DNA of 64,000 nt from Serratia silvae (GCF_023282985.1 NZ_JAGQDC010000013.1:82453-146452); one strand, 5' to 3'; shown: positions 56,825 to 64,000, numbered from the stretch's first letter. Numbers and translations are program-made. The notes: generated by a model not told the origin, from the letters alone.

Positions 56825-57045
56825 ACATTCCCCTCCACCTGAATAATCAATCTTCCCTGTTCAATATTTACCTTGACCGGCTGGCCGGTTAAAAAGCCCA
56901 GTTCTTCCAGCCAATAACCCTTGATAAGCAGCTGTGGCGCGGGCTTCTTGATGCCTCGGTTGGGCGAATAGCCCACAGTGTAATGACGTGTTGTTTTGAG
57001 GGCTTTATTTACGGTGGCGCCTGACTTAGAATCGTGCTTAGCCAT
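56821..57045 (-). CDS. SymE-like protein B, module 2 copy
   Basis: 74 residues, close to the 49634 copy (KALKTTRHYTVGYSPNRG, LIKGYWLEELGFLTGQPVKV). SD ggag before ATG at 57045. Second gene of an operon headed by a different HTH regulator from the other copies. Confidence 0.82.
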   Translation of the reverse strand: MAKHDSKSGATVNKALKTTRHYTVGYSPNRGIKKPAPQLLIKGYWLEELGFLTGQPVKVNIEQGRLIIQVEGNV

Positions 57046-57075
57046 AATCAACTCCTGCTTAGTTGCTTGTGGTGA

Positions 57076-57109
57076 GCGGCTACTACGGGGTGCAACCCGT
57101 AGTAGCCGC
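57076..57109. ncRNA. Conserved hairpin, module 2 copy (perfect stem)
   Basis: gcggctactacggg / cccgtagtagccgc with the shared loop gtgcaa. Fourteen paired positions without mismatch; the middle of the stem differs from the 49.9 kb and 59.6 kb copies on both arms at once. Confidence 0.5.
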
Positions 57110-57117
57110 GCTATTTT

Positions 57118-57513
57118 CTATTCTTCCAGCGTCTTACCAATCACCATGTCTAACATCTCTGAGACAAATTTTTGCTTTGCTTTGGGTAACTGACTAATCA
57201 CTTCAATCTGCTGTTCTAGCCGCGAAGTCGGGCCTCGTTTGTTGAGTCGCCGTATCGTTGGCAAACCTAAAAGCTCGTCTAACGACAGGTTCAATATCTG
57301 AGACAACGTAGGTAGCAGTGCTGCGGACACCTTGAGTCGCCCACCTTCGTAATGAGCCATCGTCTGCTGTGCAATTCCTAGCTGTTCGGCCAGTTGCTGT
57401 TGCGTGAGTTGTTGCTCTTTGCGTGCCACAGCAATTCGCGCTCCAAGCTCTTTGAAAAACAGTTCGTCTTTTGTATTCATGGCTTCTTGCTGTCGTTGAT
57501 TCAATGTAGCCAT
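57118..57513 (-). CDS. HTH regulator (XRE type, different from the other modules)
   Basis: 131 residues. HTH_3 domain at about 24-78 (LGARIAVARKEQQLTQQQLA, IAQQTMAHYEGGRLKVSA, LSLDELLG), then a helical tail with KRGPTSRLEQQIEVISQLPK. It replaces the 133-residue XRE protein at the head of this xre-symE-symE set, with no notable identity outside the HTH. Either ATG (57513, or MNTKDELFF at 57480) is possible. Upstream sequence has several GAGTA/TACTC boxes. Confidence 0.88.
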   Translation of the reverse strand: MATLNQRQQEAMNTKDELFFKELGARIAVARKEQQLTQQQLAEQLGIAQQTMAHYEGGRLKVSAALLPTLSQILNLSLDELLGLPTIRRLNKRGPTSRLEQQIEVISQLPKAKQKFVSEMLDMVIGKTLEE

Positions 57514-57560
57514 GAGGATAACCCCTGTTTTTTACCTACCTGAAAACAATAATCCAATAT

Positions 57561-57678
57561 GGAGTAATTAAAGTAGTTTTTACTCTTTTTTACAAAGCGA
57601 ATCACCCATGGATTTGGCTGGTTTACTCAAGATAAACTCTATAGTGGAGTACTCTTTTTTAGGGTTATTTTTACTCTA
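57561..57678. promoter_or_regulatory. Control region with repeated GAGTA/TACTC boxes
   Basis: ggagta at 57561, tactc at 57581, tttactc near 57622, the palindrome ggagtactc at 57646-57654 and ttactcta at 57671. These repeated half-sites upstream of the HTH gene are likely binding sites for that regulator (inference). Confidence 0.45.
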
Positions 57679-57713
57679 TACCTATTGACAGGCTTTGAAC
57701 GTTTACCCTCAAA

Positions 57714-58049
57714 AACAAGCCTGGCGCGTAGTGATGATGGAAGCCATCCAATCGTTGGAAGTCGAGTGGAACGAGACGGTGGTGAAACAGTATCAGACCT
57801 ATCTGGCTGGCCGTTATCCGTTCGATCCTAGATCGCAGCAGGACGTGCCGCTGAGCGAGTTTGAACGCTTCTTCGGCCCGAAAGGCACCCTGGATAGCTT
57901 CTACCAGCAGAACCTGAAGCCGTTCGTGGAGAACAACCTGAGCAGCGGCAGCGACGGGCAACTGTTGATCCGCCCGGATGTGCTGCAACAGCTGGCACAG
58001 GCGCAGAAGATCCGCGAAACCTTCTTCTCGGCACAAAACGGCCTGGGTA
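57714..58049 (+). repeat. Duplicated internal fragment of tssM (336 bp)
   Basis: Matches 38124-38459 of tssM over its whole length with about ten substitutions, many silent, so about 97% identical. It encodes roughly TssM residues 937-1047. It starts abruptly after the control region and ends abruptly at a TAG (58048-58050) that precedes a Rhs core tail. No start signal for TssM in this frame; it is a displaced fragment, not a gene. Confidence 0.93.
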
Positions 58050-58050
58050 G

Positions 58051-58602
58051 CGTTATGCGGGGCAATACCATGATGAAGAAACGGGTTTACACTATAATAC
58101 GTTTAGGTATTATGATCCGGAGATAGGCCGGTTTACGACGCAGGACCCGATAGGGCTGGCGGGGGGGATGAACCTGTATGCTTACGTTCCGAACCCACTG
58201 ACATGGATCGATCCGTTAGGGTTAGCTGGATGTCCGAGCAAATCAGGACAACTTCCTGAATTAAGAGGTAAATCAGTTAATCAAGTTGAAAAAACGCTTT
58301 CGCAACATGGTTTTACTCAAACCAAAGTTAGTAATAGTGCTGCGAAGAATCAGGTGTGGAGTCATGCTGACGGATCTGAGGTCAGAATTCACCCATATGG
58401 TAACCAATCAATGAATATGAAGAGTGGACAATTAACTCCTAAATCTGGATTAAATGCCCATATACATAAACAAAATCCTTCAGGTGATCAATTGAATGAT
58501 TTAGGGCATGTGTCAACAAACCCGGATCTAACCCACATTGGAATTAGAAATCCAGTGGATTATCCAACAGTTCGGGGAAGACCTCACGGAAGTGGTAGAT
58601 AA
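58051..58602 (+). CDS. Orphan Rhs C-terminal module 3, unassigned toxin tip
   Basis: Begins with a longer piece of Rhs core ([52 protein letters not shown]) and a 122-residue tip. The tip has [20 protein letters not shown], then [33 protein letters not shown] and [20 protein letters not shown]: a histidine-rich pattern (H..DGS, HIH, RGRPHG) of polymorphic RNase-type tips, family not assigned. No rhs start; internal ATG at 58168. Its core tail differs from the main rhs gene, so it came from another rhs allele. Confidence 0.72.
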   Translation, partial: RYAGQYHDEETGLHYNTFRYYDPEIGRFTTQDPIGLAGGMNLYAYVPNPLTWIDPLGLAGCPSKSGQLPELRGKSVNQVEKTLSQHGFTQTKVSNSAAKNQVWSHADGSEVRIHPYGNQSMNMKSGQLTPKSGLNAHIHKQNPSGDQLNDLGHVSTNPDLTHIGIRNPVDYPTVRGRPHGSGR

Positions 58603-58603
58603 T

Positions 58604-58897
58604 ATGAGTATCGAATATCATTTGCTTATTGAAAACGCATCATTGGATGATGTTCTTAATAAAATAAAAGACTCTTTTGAAAATAGTGGCCTATATAAAT
58701 TAAGCTACTCTAATAGTAATTCTTTTGGGCTGTCGATAGATGGTTCGTCCTCTAGTTGGGGTGCTGATTTTGAAATATCCTATTCTGACGGGCGGGTTGT
58801 TATTGAAATCCACTCCGGTAACTCGAAGAAAATATTATCATTTATCGAAAAAGTGTTAAGTGACAACAATATATTTTTTGAGGTTGAAGAGGTATAG
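58604..58897 (+). CDS. Putative immunity protein for module 3
   Basis: 97 residues from MSIEYHLLIENASLDD, 1 base after the toxin stop. Pattern FGLSIDGSSSSWGADFEISY and KKILSFIEKVLSDNNIFFEV; small, acidic, low G+C. No family recognised. The call rests on position. Confidence 0.65.
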   Translation: MSIEYHLLIENASLDDVLNKIKDSFENSGLYKLSYSNSNSFGLSIDGSSSSWGADFEISYSDGRVVIEIHSGNSKKILSFIEKVLSDNNIFFEVEEV

Positions 58898-58905
58898 ATA
58901 GAGTA

Positions 58906-58943
58906 ACAGGGACGATCTTCTTTAGATCTTCCCTGCTATTTTT
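58906..58943. terminator. Bidirectional terminator of module 3
   Basis: cagggacgatct / agatcttccctg stem followed by tattttt, between convergent genes. Confidence 0.75.
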
Positions 58944-58951
58944 ATATGCCA

Positions 58952-59305
58952 CTATGCCAGCATATTCCCCTGCTGTACCCGAATCACCACCTGACCGGGC
59001 ATCACGCTGATCACCAGCGGTTGCCCGGTAAGTCCGCACTGCGTCAGCCAGTCCCCTGCCAGATACAGCTCGCCGTCATCCCGTATCCAGTCCACACCAA
59101 TATTAGGATCAGCATCCACCTCCAATAATAATCGCTCAATCTCTTCCTCATCAGAAACCAACGTTATTACCAGCCCGTCCTGGTACGGTTCTATCTTAAA
59201 TACCACACCTGCCACAAACCCCGCCTTGATAATATCCTCACCATCGATAATCAGCTCAGGAATAAACCCGCCCGTGGTTGCCTGCATAATATGCGTTCCG
59301 TTCAT
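58952..59305 (-). CDS. SymE-like protein A, module 3 copy
   Basis: 117 residues, nearly the same as the other copies (MNGTHIMQATTGGFIPELII, DEEEIERLLLEVDADPNIGV, VVIRVQQGNMLA). The changes are mostly conservative, so the reading frame looks kept by selection. Confidence 0.78.
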   Translation of the reverse strand: MNGTHIMQATTGGFIPELIIDGEDIIKAGFVAGVVFKIEPYQDGLVITLVSDEEEIERLLLEVDADPNIGVDWIRDDGELYLAGDWLTQCGLTGQPLVISVMPGQVVIRVQQGNMLA

Positions 59306-59526
59306 ATATTCCCCTCCGTCTGAATAATCAATCTTCCCTGTTCAATATTTACCGTGACCTGCTGGCCGGTTAAAAAGCCCAGTTCTTCCAGCCAATACCC
59401 CTTGATAAGCAGCTGCGGCGCGGGTTTCTTGATACCCCGGTTGGGCGAATAGCCCACGGTGTAGCGGCGTGTTGTCTTGGGTGCTTTATTTACGGGGGTG
59501 CCTGACTTAGAATCGCTCTTAGCCAT
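59302..59526 (-). CDS. SymE-like protein B, module 3 copy
   Basis: 74 residues from MAKSDSKSGTPVNK; the YTVGYSPNRGIKKPAPQLL core is unchanged. Same SD and overlap with symE-A. Preceded by the hairpin at 59557-59590 and xre. Confidence 0.82.
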   Translation of the reverse strand: MAKSDSKSGTPVNKAPKTTRRYTVGYSPNRGIKKPAPQLLIKGYWLEELGFLTGQQVTVNIEQGRLIIQTEGNI

Positions 59527-59556
59527 AATCAACTCCTACGTAGTTGCTTGTGGTGA

Positions 59557-59590
59557 GCGGCGGTAGTGGGGTGCAACCCAGTGCCGCCGC
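59557..59590. ncRNA. Conserved hairpin, module 3 copy
   Basis: gcggcggtagtggg / cccagtgccgccgc with the gtgcaa loop; two or three weak pairs in the middle, like the 49.9 kb copy. Confidence 0.45.
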
Positions 59591-59596
59591 GCTATT

Positions 59597-59998
59597 TTAA
59601 CGTTGTCTCACTCTCTTCTTAACGGCCTTCTCTACGTTGACTTTAGTCACAAAACTGTCAATGACCATAATCAGCGCTCTCTGCTCTTCATCCGGCAAGG
59701 CATCGGCCTGATGCCAGAGTTCGTGTAACTCGGCGTTGCGGATCTTCACATCTTTGCTGGCATCGACCCGACCAACTAGTTCATCAAGCGAAACCTGCAA
59801 GACGTCGGCCAGCTTAAGCAGCGTATCCAGCTGCGGTGAGATGTGCCCCCGTTCCCAGCGGTTATAGGCTCTGGGCTGGACGTCAATCATCTCGGCCAGG
59901 CGTGTCTGGGTCAGTCCTCTGGCTTCTCTCAGGGCCTTCAGGCGTTCGGAAAATACGGACATATCAAGACCTGTCATCAGGAAATCAATAGCTGTCAT
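59597..59998 (-). CDS. XRE-family regulator, second copy
   Basis: 133 residues, identical in protein to the 49929 copy except one residue near the C-terminus (KKRVRQR in place of KKSVRQR). Divergent from the truncated primase gene. Near identity at DNA level shows recent duplication or gene conversion. Confidence 0.9.
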   Translation of the reverse strand: MTAIDFLMTGLDMSVFSERLKALREARGLTQTRLAEMIDVQPRAYNRWERGHISPQLDTLLKLADVLQVSLDELVGRVDASKDVKIRNAELHELWHQADALPDEEQRALIMVIDSFVTKVNVEKAVKKRVRQR

Positions 59999-60040
59999 TG
60001 TATGCCCCCTTTTTTAACTGCCTGTTGTAATGTGCTAATA

Positions 60041-60062
60041 ATGTGATTATCACATATCACAT
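60041..60062. promoter_or_regulatory. Putative XRE operator, second copy
   Basis: atgtgat-N8-atcacat between the divergent xre and primase genes; the arms match the 50373 copy while the centre differs (tatcacat here, tattatat there). Confidence 0.58.
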
Positions 60063-60098
60063 AAGTGTCCATTGACAAGGTTTTAAAGGAGCGAAGTG

Positions 60099-60902
60099 AT
60101 GGCCCGTATCCCCGAAGCAGAACTGCAACACCTGAAAGCCGCTATCTCCCTGGTTGCCGTGGTACGGGCGCAAGGTCGGCAAGTGTTCAAGAAGGGCAAA
60201 AACTTTACGGTGCTGTGCCCGTTCCACGACGAGAGAACCCCGTCCTGTGTGCTGTCGCCGGGCAAGAATCTTTACCACTGCTTCGGCTGCGATGCGGGCG
60301 GCTCGGTGCTGGACTGGGTGATGCACACCGAGCGTCTGAGTCTGCGCAAGGCGGTGGAGCGGCTGCGCGGTGAGTTGGGCGAAAACCCGGTTGTGGCCCC
60401 GCTGGTCACCCAGGACGAGCCGGAGATCCTGGAAGAGGACGAGGCGGGCCGCCAGGCGCTGCTTAACCGGGTCGTGGAGTTTTACCATCACACCTTGCTG
60501 AATGCCCCGGAGGCGGTGGCCTATCTGGAGAGGCGCCGCCTTAACCATCCTGAGTTAGTCGCGCAGTTCCGGCTGGGCTTCGCCAACCGCACGTTGGCCT
60601 ACCGTCTGCCGATCAAGCAAGTGCAGGCCGGGGCGAAGATCCGCGCCCGGCTCAAGGCGGCGGGGATCATGCGTGAAACCGGTCACGAGCACTTCACCGG
60701 ATCGTTGGTGGTGCCGGTGATCGATCTGAACGGGCAGATCCGTGAGATGTACGGGCGTAAAATCACGTCCGGGCTACGCAGTGGAACGCCATTGGGGCTG
60801 CCGGAGTGCCGTGGCCGGAGCCGGAACGCCCAGCGTAACGCAGTAACGAAACGGTTAATGATGGAGGTCACAAAAGCAGATGCTGACAAAACAAGGGGTT
60901 AA
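60099..60902 (+). pseudogene. Truncated primase of an internally deleted element
   Basis: The first 231 codons or so match the full primase (about 98%), including the zinc-binding C/H/C/C residues, up to GLRSGTP. Then the sequence jumps to what is at 55329 in the full element, adding about 36 unrelated residues (GLPECRGRSRNAQRNAVTKR...). TOPRIM, P-loop, the recombinase gene and most non-coding DNA are gone. The remaining product could bind DNA by its zinc finger but cannot be a primase. A non-autonomous remnant. Confidence 0.9.
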
Positions 60903-61065
60903 CGGAGGTCGGGGCTGGCGCTATACTGCGTTCAGGTGAAAAAACGCACGTCGGGGCCAGAGGGTTACGAGTGTGTTAAAAGTGTGAATACTGCTCTTTA
61001 AAAAGCGAGGAATAACGCGGGTTGCCGCGTGTTAAAAAGTACGATGACGTCGGGATCGTTCCTAT
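60794..61065 (+). repeat. Right end of the primase/recombinase element, second copy
   Basis: Repeats 55329-55600 with about 90-95% identity by eye, ending at the same place, tcgttcctat, directly before the Rhs phrase gacccgatagggctggcg. Contains a short A+T-richer part (ctgctctttaaaaagcgagg). No gene seen in it. Confidence 0.85.
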
Positions 61066-61566
61066 GACCCGATAGGGCTGGCGGGGGGAGGGAATACTTA
61101 CGGGTATGTACATAATCCGACGGGGTATGTAGATCCGCTAGGGCTGGCAACATGTCCGATAATCAAACAGCGCGTTTTAGATAATATTGCTGCGAGTAGA
61201 GCTGCTCGGGAAGCATCTAACTTCAAAAGAAGTACGGTTTACGATTTTATTAAAGCAACGCAACCTACTATTGGGGGGACTTCTGTTCCCAAGTCCTTCG
61301 AACTCGTAGCTAAAGGTGGGAATTATTGGGTTCATCCAAATGCCACGAAGCACATGGCCGAATACTTAACTCGTAATGGACTTGCCCATAGTACATCTGT
61401 CGGTAGCCAAGCAATGTTAACTAGTTTCCGTGAAGCAGTTAATCAAGCAACAGCTCAAGGGATAAAATATGGAGAAATGATGAATGTCGGTCGTTGGGAG
61501 TTAATATTTAGTAAAGGACGGCCAGGCGAAGTTTTATCAGTAATTAAACATGCGTTGTATATATGA
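61048..61566 (+). CDS. Orphan Rhs C-terminal module 4, unassigned toxin tip
   Basis: Open from just after a TGA at 61045. Reads [33 protein letters not shown], then a 130-residue tip. The end of the tip ([64 protein letters not shown]) has the conserved-looking [11 protein letters not shown] and a WEL.F strand near the C-terminus, as in several CdiA/Rhs RNase tips; family not assigned. No normal start. Stop overlaps the immunity start (ATGA). Confidence 0.72.
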   Translation, partial: RRDRSYDPIGLAGGGNTYGYVHNPTGYVDPLGLATCPIIKQRVLDNIAASRAAREASNFKRSTVYDFIKATQPTIGGTSVPKSFELVAKGGNYWVHPNATKHMAEYLTRNGLAHSTSVGSQAMLTSFREAVNQATAQGIKYGEMMNVGRWELIFSKGRPGEVLSVIKHALYI

Positions 61567-62090
61567 TGATTATGTTAAAAAATATAGTAGAGTGTGACAG
61601 TCAGACGCTGGAAATGGATGAGTATGTGCCTTTCACTATTGAGTTTGGATCGAAACCATTGCAACTTATTTATTGGAGAGGTGGTGATGGAACGCTTTCC
61701 TTAATTGAAATAGGGCTTAATATGAAAAGTGGTGCAATTCATAGTGTATCATTGGTCAGTATAAACCCAATGGATGTTAGTGAAACGAAAGAGCAATATA
61801 CTAAAAGTCTACCGGAAAAAATAGGATTGCCTATTTTTGATATAACTGACTGGAATGTCAATGATACTTCGGAGTATTCAAATAGGTTTCAAGATGAATT
61901 CTGTTCGGGCATTTCATTAGCAATTGGCAGCAACTTTCTTGTTGTATCTTTCAAAAATGCAGAGGGCCCAGTGCAATATGTTCGAGATGATCAGGTGCGA
62001 TTTGGATTTTCGCAAAAAGGTGAACTTTCTACGCTAGAGATAAACTGGCTCATGGAAGGGCAAATTGAAGCATTAAAGAAAGCTATATAG
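61563..62090 (+). CDS. Putative immunity protein for module 4
   Basis: 175 residues, coupled to the toxin by an ATGA overlap (starts at 61563, 61566 or 61572 possible). Features: [71 protein letters not shown]. No family recognised with confidence. Low G+C, soluble. Confidence 0.7.
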   Translation: MMIMLKNIVECDSQTLEMDEYVPFTIEFGSKPLQLIYWRGGDGTLSLIEIGLNMKSGAIHSVSLVSINPMDVSETKEQYTKSLPEKIGLPIFDITDWNVNDTSEYSNRFQDEFCSGISLAIGSNFLVVSFKNAEGPVQYVRDDQVRFGFSQKGELSTLEINWLMEGQIEALKKAI

Positions 62091-62097
62091 AGTTTAT

Positions 62098-62255
62098 TAA
62101 AGAGTAAATGTTACCCTGTTGCACCTGAGTCACCACCTGGCCGTGCATTACGCTGAATACTAGCGGTTGCTCGGTCAGGCCACACAGTGTAAGCCATTTC
62201 CCCAACAGAAACAGCTGTATCATCCCATACCAGTCTGTGTCCTCAGTGGAGGATG
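62098..62255 (-). pseudogene. Decayed SymE-like gene, second remnant
   Basis: Matches the 3' half of symE-A on the minus strand with many changes and broken frames. Like the 47987 remnant it is followed by a shared 95-base stretch (here 62256-62350) that leads into a short in-frame ATG and a Rhs core tail. Confidence 0.65.
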
Positions 62256-62390
62256 TTCCCATACTTCAATCAGTCTGTATTTGCATTACCATTTTATTTA
62301 CAATAACTTTGTGCAGGTGAAATTATCAAGGTAGGGCGGTAGCGTATGTACTACGATGCAAAGCTTTTGTTTATTTACAGACGAAATTGA

Positions 62391-62861
62391 TATTACGATC
62401 CACAGGGAGGTTGTTATCTGATGCCGGACCCGATAGGGCTGGCGGGGGCATTAACTTATACGAATATGCACCGAATCCTATTACCTGGACCGATCCGTTA
62501 GGGTTATGGACGTATAATACGATGCCGAGCATTACCGGCTTCCAAAAACATTATATTATTCCTCAGCAATTGAAAGGACATGGTTTAATTAAGGCTGCTG
62601 GTTTAAACATTCATGACATTAAAAATATGATTTATCTTCCGAAATCATCCGACAAGAACTATTCATAGTGGTTCTCACTCAATATATTCAAAGGGCATAG
62701 GAACGCAAATGGATGCTTTACTTGACTATGGCAAAAGCAATAATTGGACTAAGACTGATTATAAAAATACCGTAAATGAGTTAATAAAGAATGAAAGAGC
62801 CGGGTTACGTAATGGAACAACAAAGCTGAATAAAAACTCAATTAGAGCAAGTGGGTGTTGA
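62391..62861 (+). pseudogene. Orphan Rhs C-terminal module 5: AHH-type nuclease tip, frameshifted
   Basis: Rhs tail (YYDPQGG, PDPIGLAG) then a one-base loss in the run of G's, then INLYEYAPNPITWTDPLGLW. The tip GFQKHYIIPQQLKGHGLIKA, AGLNIHDIKNMIYLPKSS is the AHH/HNH-type nuclease pattern, where the usual HH is HY. The frame stops at 62668, but one frame over it goes on as RTIHSGSHSIYSKGIGTQMD and ends RASGC at 62861, giving the second conserved His motif (IHSGSH). So two frameshifts; the gene is dead as it stands. Confidence 0.82.
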
Positions 62862-62862
62862 T

Positions 62863-63408
62863 ATGATACATGAACTGAAAATATCTCCTGATTATCCTAA
62901 TAATTACTGGTTCGAATATGAGCAGGGTGAAGTTTCTAATAATGATTTAATCCAATGCAAGGAAATTAAGTCCAGTAATGATTTTGTTTTTAAAGTAACA
63001 AGAACGGTTAGTGAAAAAAGCTTACTATCTTATGATTTCTGCTTTAGTGATGGCCCTATATTTATATCGCCAAGACTAGTGGGTCTGCTTTTAAATGATA
63101 AGGGGTTTCTCCGAGGTGTCCAATTTCTTGATGCAGTGGTGGTTATTAATAATGTCAACCATCTTGGCTATAAGGTAATAAATGTTATCCGCTCGTTATC
63201 ATGTATAGACATGGAGAAATCTGACAGTCAGCCAATATTAAGCTATTTACCTGATGGGCCAAAGAGGTTTAATGAAATAGTTTTCAAGGAAAATTTAACC
63301 GAGGAGTTTTGCATTGCAAGATGCTTGGAGTATAAGCAATGTATTGTAATGTCCAATGCCTTAAGGGATTTTTTTATTGAAAATAATGTAAGAGGACTAG
63401 AATTATAA
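62863..63408 (+). CDS. Imm11-like (DUF1629) immunity protein
   Basis: 181 residues from MIHELKISPDYP. Pattern SDGPIFISPRLVGLLLND, GVQFLDAVVVINN, YKVINVIRSLSCIDMEKS, FNEIVFKENLTEEFCIARCL and a C-terminal RGLEL fits the Imm11/DUF1629 family, which is often paired with AHH-type nuclease tips. The gene is intact although its toxin is not. Starts 1 base after the toxin's restored stop. Confidence 0.72.
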   Translation: MIHELKISPDYPNNYWFEYEQGEVSNNDLIQCKEIKSSNDFVFKVTRTVSEKSLLSYDFCFSDGPIFISPRLVGLLLNDKGFLRGVQFLDAVVVINNVNHLGYKVINVIRSLSCIDMEKSDSQPILSYLPDGPKRFNEIVFKENLTEEFCIARCLEYKQCIVMSNALRDFFIENNVRGLEL

Positions 63409-63427
63409 CAGCAATATGATTTAGACT

Positions 63428-63462
63428 CGGGAAAGATCCTCTGCTGATCTTTCCCGTTTTTT
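63428..63462. terminator. Bidirectional terminator of module 5
   Basis: cgggaaagatc-ctctgct-gatctttcccg followed by tttttt, between the convergent immunity gene and symE gene. Confidence 0.88.
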
Positions 63463-63466
63463 GCTG

Positions 63467-63820
63467 TTATGCTAGTGTGTTACGCTTCTGCACCCAGATC
63501 ACCACCTTGCCGGGCATCACGCTGATCGCCAGCGGTTGCCCGGTCAGACCACACTGTGTCAGCCAGTCTCCCGCCAGATACAGCTCACCGTTATCCCGTA
63601 TCCAGTCCACGCCGATATGGGGATGAGCATCCATCTCCAATAATAATCGCTCAATCTCTCCCTCATTAGAAATCAACTTTATTATCAGCCCATCCTGGTA
63701 CGGTTCAATCTTAAATACAGCCCCTGCCAAAAACCCCGTCTTGGTAATATCCTCGCCATCGATAATCAGCTCAGGAATAATCCCGCCCGTGGTTGTCTGT
63801 ATAATAGTGCTTCCGTTCAT
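63467..63820 (-). CDS. SymE-like protein A, module 5 copy
   Basis: 117 residues, like the other copies (DITKTGFLAGAVFKIEPYQD, LLLEMDAHPHIGVDWIRDNG, VVIWVQKRNTLA). Its partner symE-B is broken by an insertion 65 bases upstream, so the normal promoter is probably lost. Confidence 0.77.
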   Translation of the reverse strand: MNGSTIIQTTTGGIIPELIIDGEDITKTGFLAGAVFKIEPYQDGLIIKLISNEGEIERLLLEMDAHPHIGVDWIRDNGELYLAGDWLTQCGLTGQPLAISVMPGKVVIWVQKRNTLA

Positions 63821-63885
63821 ACATTCCCCTCCGCTTGAATAATCAATCTTCCCTGTTCAATATTTACTGTGACCGGTTGGCCAGG
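63817..63885 (-). pseudogene. symE-B copy interrupted by an IS element
   Basis: Only the last 22 codons or so remain (GQPVTVNIEQGRLIIQAEGN). The coding sequence stops at the IS boundary at 63886. The rest, if kept, is beyond the insertion outside the window. Confidence 0.82.
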
Positions 63886-64000
63886 GGCTTTGTTGAATAA
63901 ATCAGATTTGGACAAAAGAACCTCTTGAATGTGCATATACCTCAGGCAACGCGCACACTTTTTGGCATACCCGCGAGCGTCATCTTGTTCAATGCACGGA
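63886..64000. mobile_element. IS903-like (IS5 family) insertion sequence, left end only
   Basis: Starts with the terminal inverted repeat ggctttgttgaataaatc that is typical of IS903/IS102. The following sequence caggcaacgcgcacactt... matches the inner end of IS903. It interrupts symE-B. The 9-bp target duplication expected for IS903 would be ttggccagg (63877-63885) and should recur at the other end. Confidence 0.9.
63942..64000 (-). CDS. IS903-like transposase, C-terminal end
   Basis: Leftward reading frame ends NKMTLAGMPKSVRVA then TGA, close to the C-terminus of IS903 transposase (NKMTKAGMPESVRIA-like). Only about 19 codons are in the window. Confidence 0.85.
   Translation of the reverse strand, partial: RALNKMTLAGMPKSVRVA

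Noticed and set aside
57695..58126. Open frame through the displaced tssM piece
   Set aside because: It is a fragment of tssM plus out-of-frame Rhs sequence with no start signal; treated as a repeat.
1..64000. CRISPR array, rRNA genes or prophage structural genes
   Set aside because: None seen: no regularly spaced short repeats, no rRNA sequence. The tail-like genes are T6SS components, not a phage tail cluster.

Overview
The window is chromosomal DNA from an enterobacterium, most likely Serratia or a close relative in the Yersiniaceae. The evidence is the E. coli-like gene order ompA-sulA-sxy-yccS-yccF-helD-mgsA-yccT-yccU-hspQ-rlmI-acyP-tusE-yccA-serT, with protein sequences close to but distinct from E. 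coli. The genus is an inference.

Layout. (1) 1-12.7 kb: conserved core genes for the outer membrane, SOS division block, competence regulation, helicase IV, methylglyoxal synthase, rRNA methylation and tRNA thiolation. It ends at a tRNA-Ser(UGA) gene with its own promoter and terminator. yccT carries an apparent frameshift. (2) 13.2-18.5 kb: an ABC uptake operon of the TrpXYZ-like type, then a leftward pair encoding an O-antigen-ligase-like protein and a family 9 glycosyltransferase. (3) 19.3-47.9 kb: a type VI secretion locus. hcp runs leftward. The rightward block is tssB-C-E-F-G, an FHA gene (tagH), tssJ-K-L-H, a GAF/Fis-HTH regulator, vasI (tagO), tssA, tssM and a membrane TssA-like (VasL) gene. 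It is followed by vgrG, an Eag (DUF1795) chaperone gene, a 1545-residue prePAAR/PAAR/Rhs effector gene and a putative immunity gene. (4) 48-64 kb: an array of orphan Rhs C-terminal modules. Each starts at the same Rhs core tail (DPIGLAGG), then has a different toxin tip and a different downstream immunity gene. Recognisable pairs are NucA/NucB nuclease with a ComJ-like protein, and an AHH nuclease (frameshifted) with an Imm11-like protein. Three other pairs are of unassigned family.

Between modules lie leftward xre-symE-symE operons, in intact, decayed or IS-interrupted copies. Divergent from one xre gene is a primase-helicase gene (CHC2 zinc finger, TOPRIM, P-loop) followed by a complete tyrosine recombinase gene and about 0.9 kb of GC-rich non-coding DNA. 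That non-coding stretch ends exactly at the next DPIGLAGG junction. A second copy of this element has lost about 4.2 kb internally. A 336-bp copy of part of tssM also sits at the start of one module. The right edge is an IS903-like insertion.

Working together: the T6SS would deliver VgrG tipped with the PAAR-Rhs protein, with the Eag protein holding the effector's membrane segments. The downstream tips look like a store of alternative toxins that could replace the expressed tip by recombination at the shared core tail, as is known for Rhs loci. What seems new is the constant xre-symE-symE linkage and the primase/tyrosine-recombinase element abutting the Rhs junction, which may be how modules are moved.
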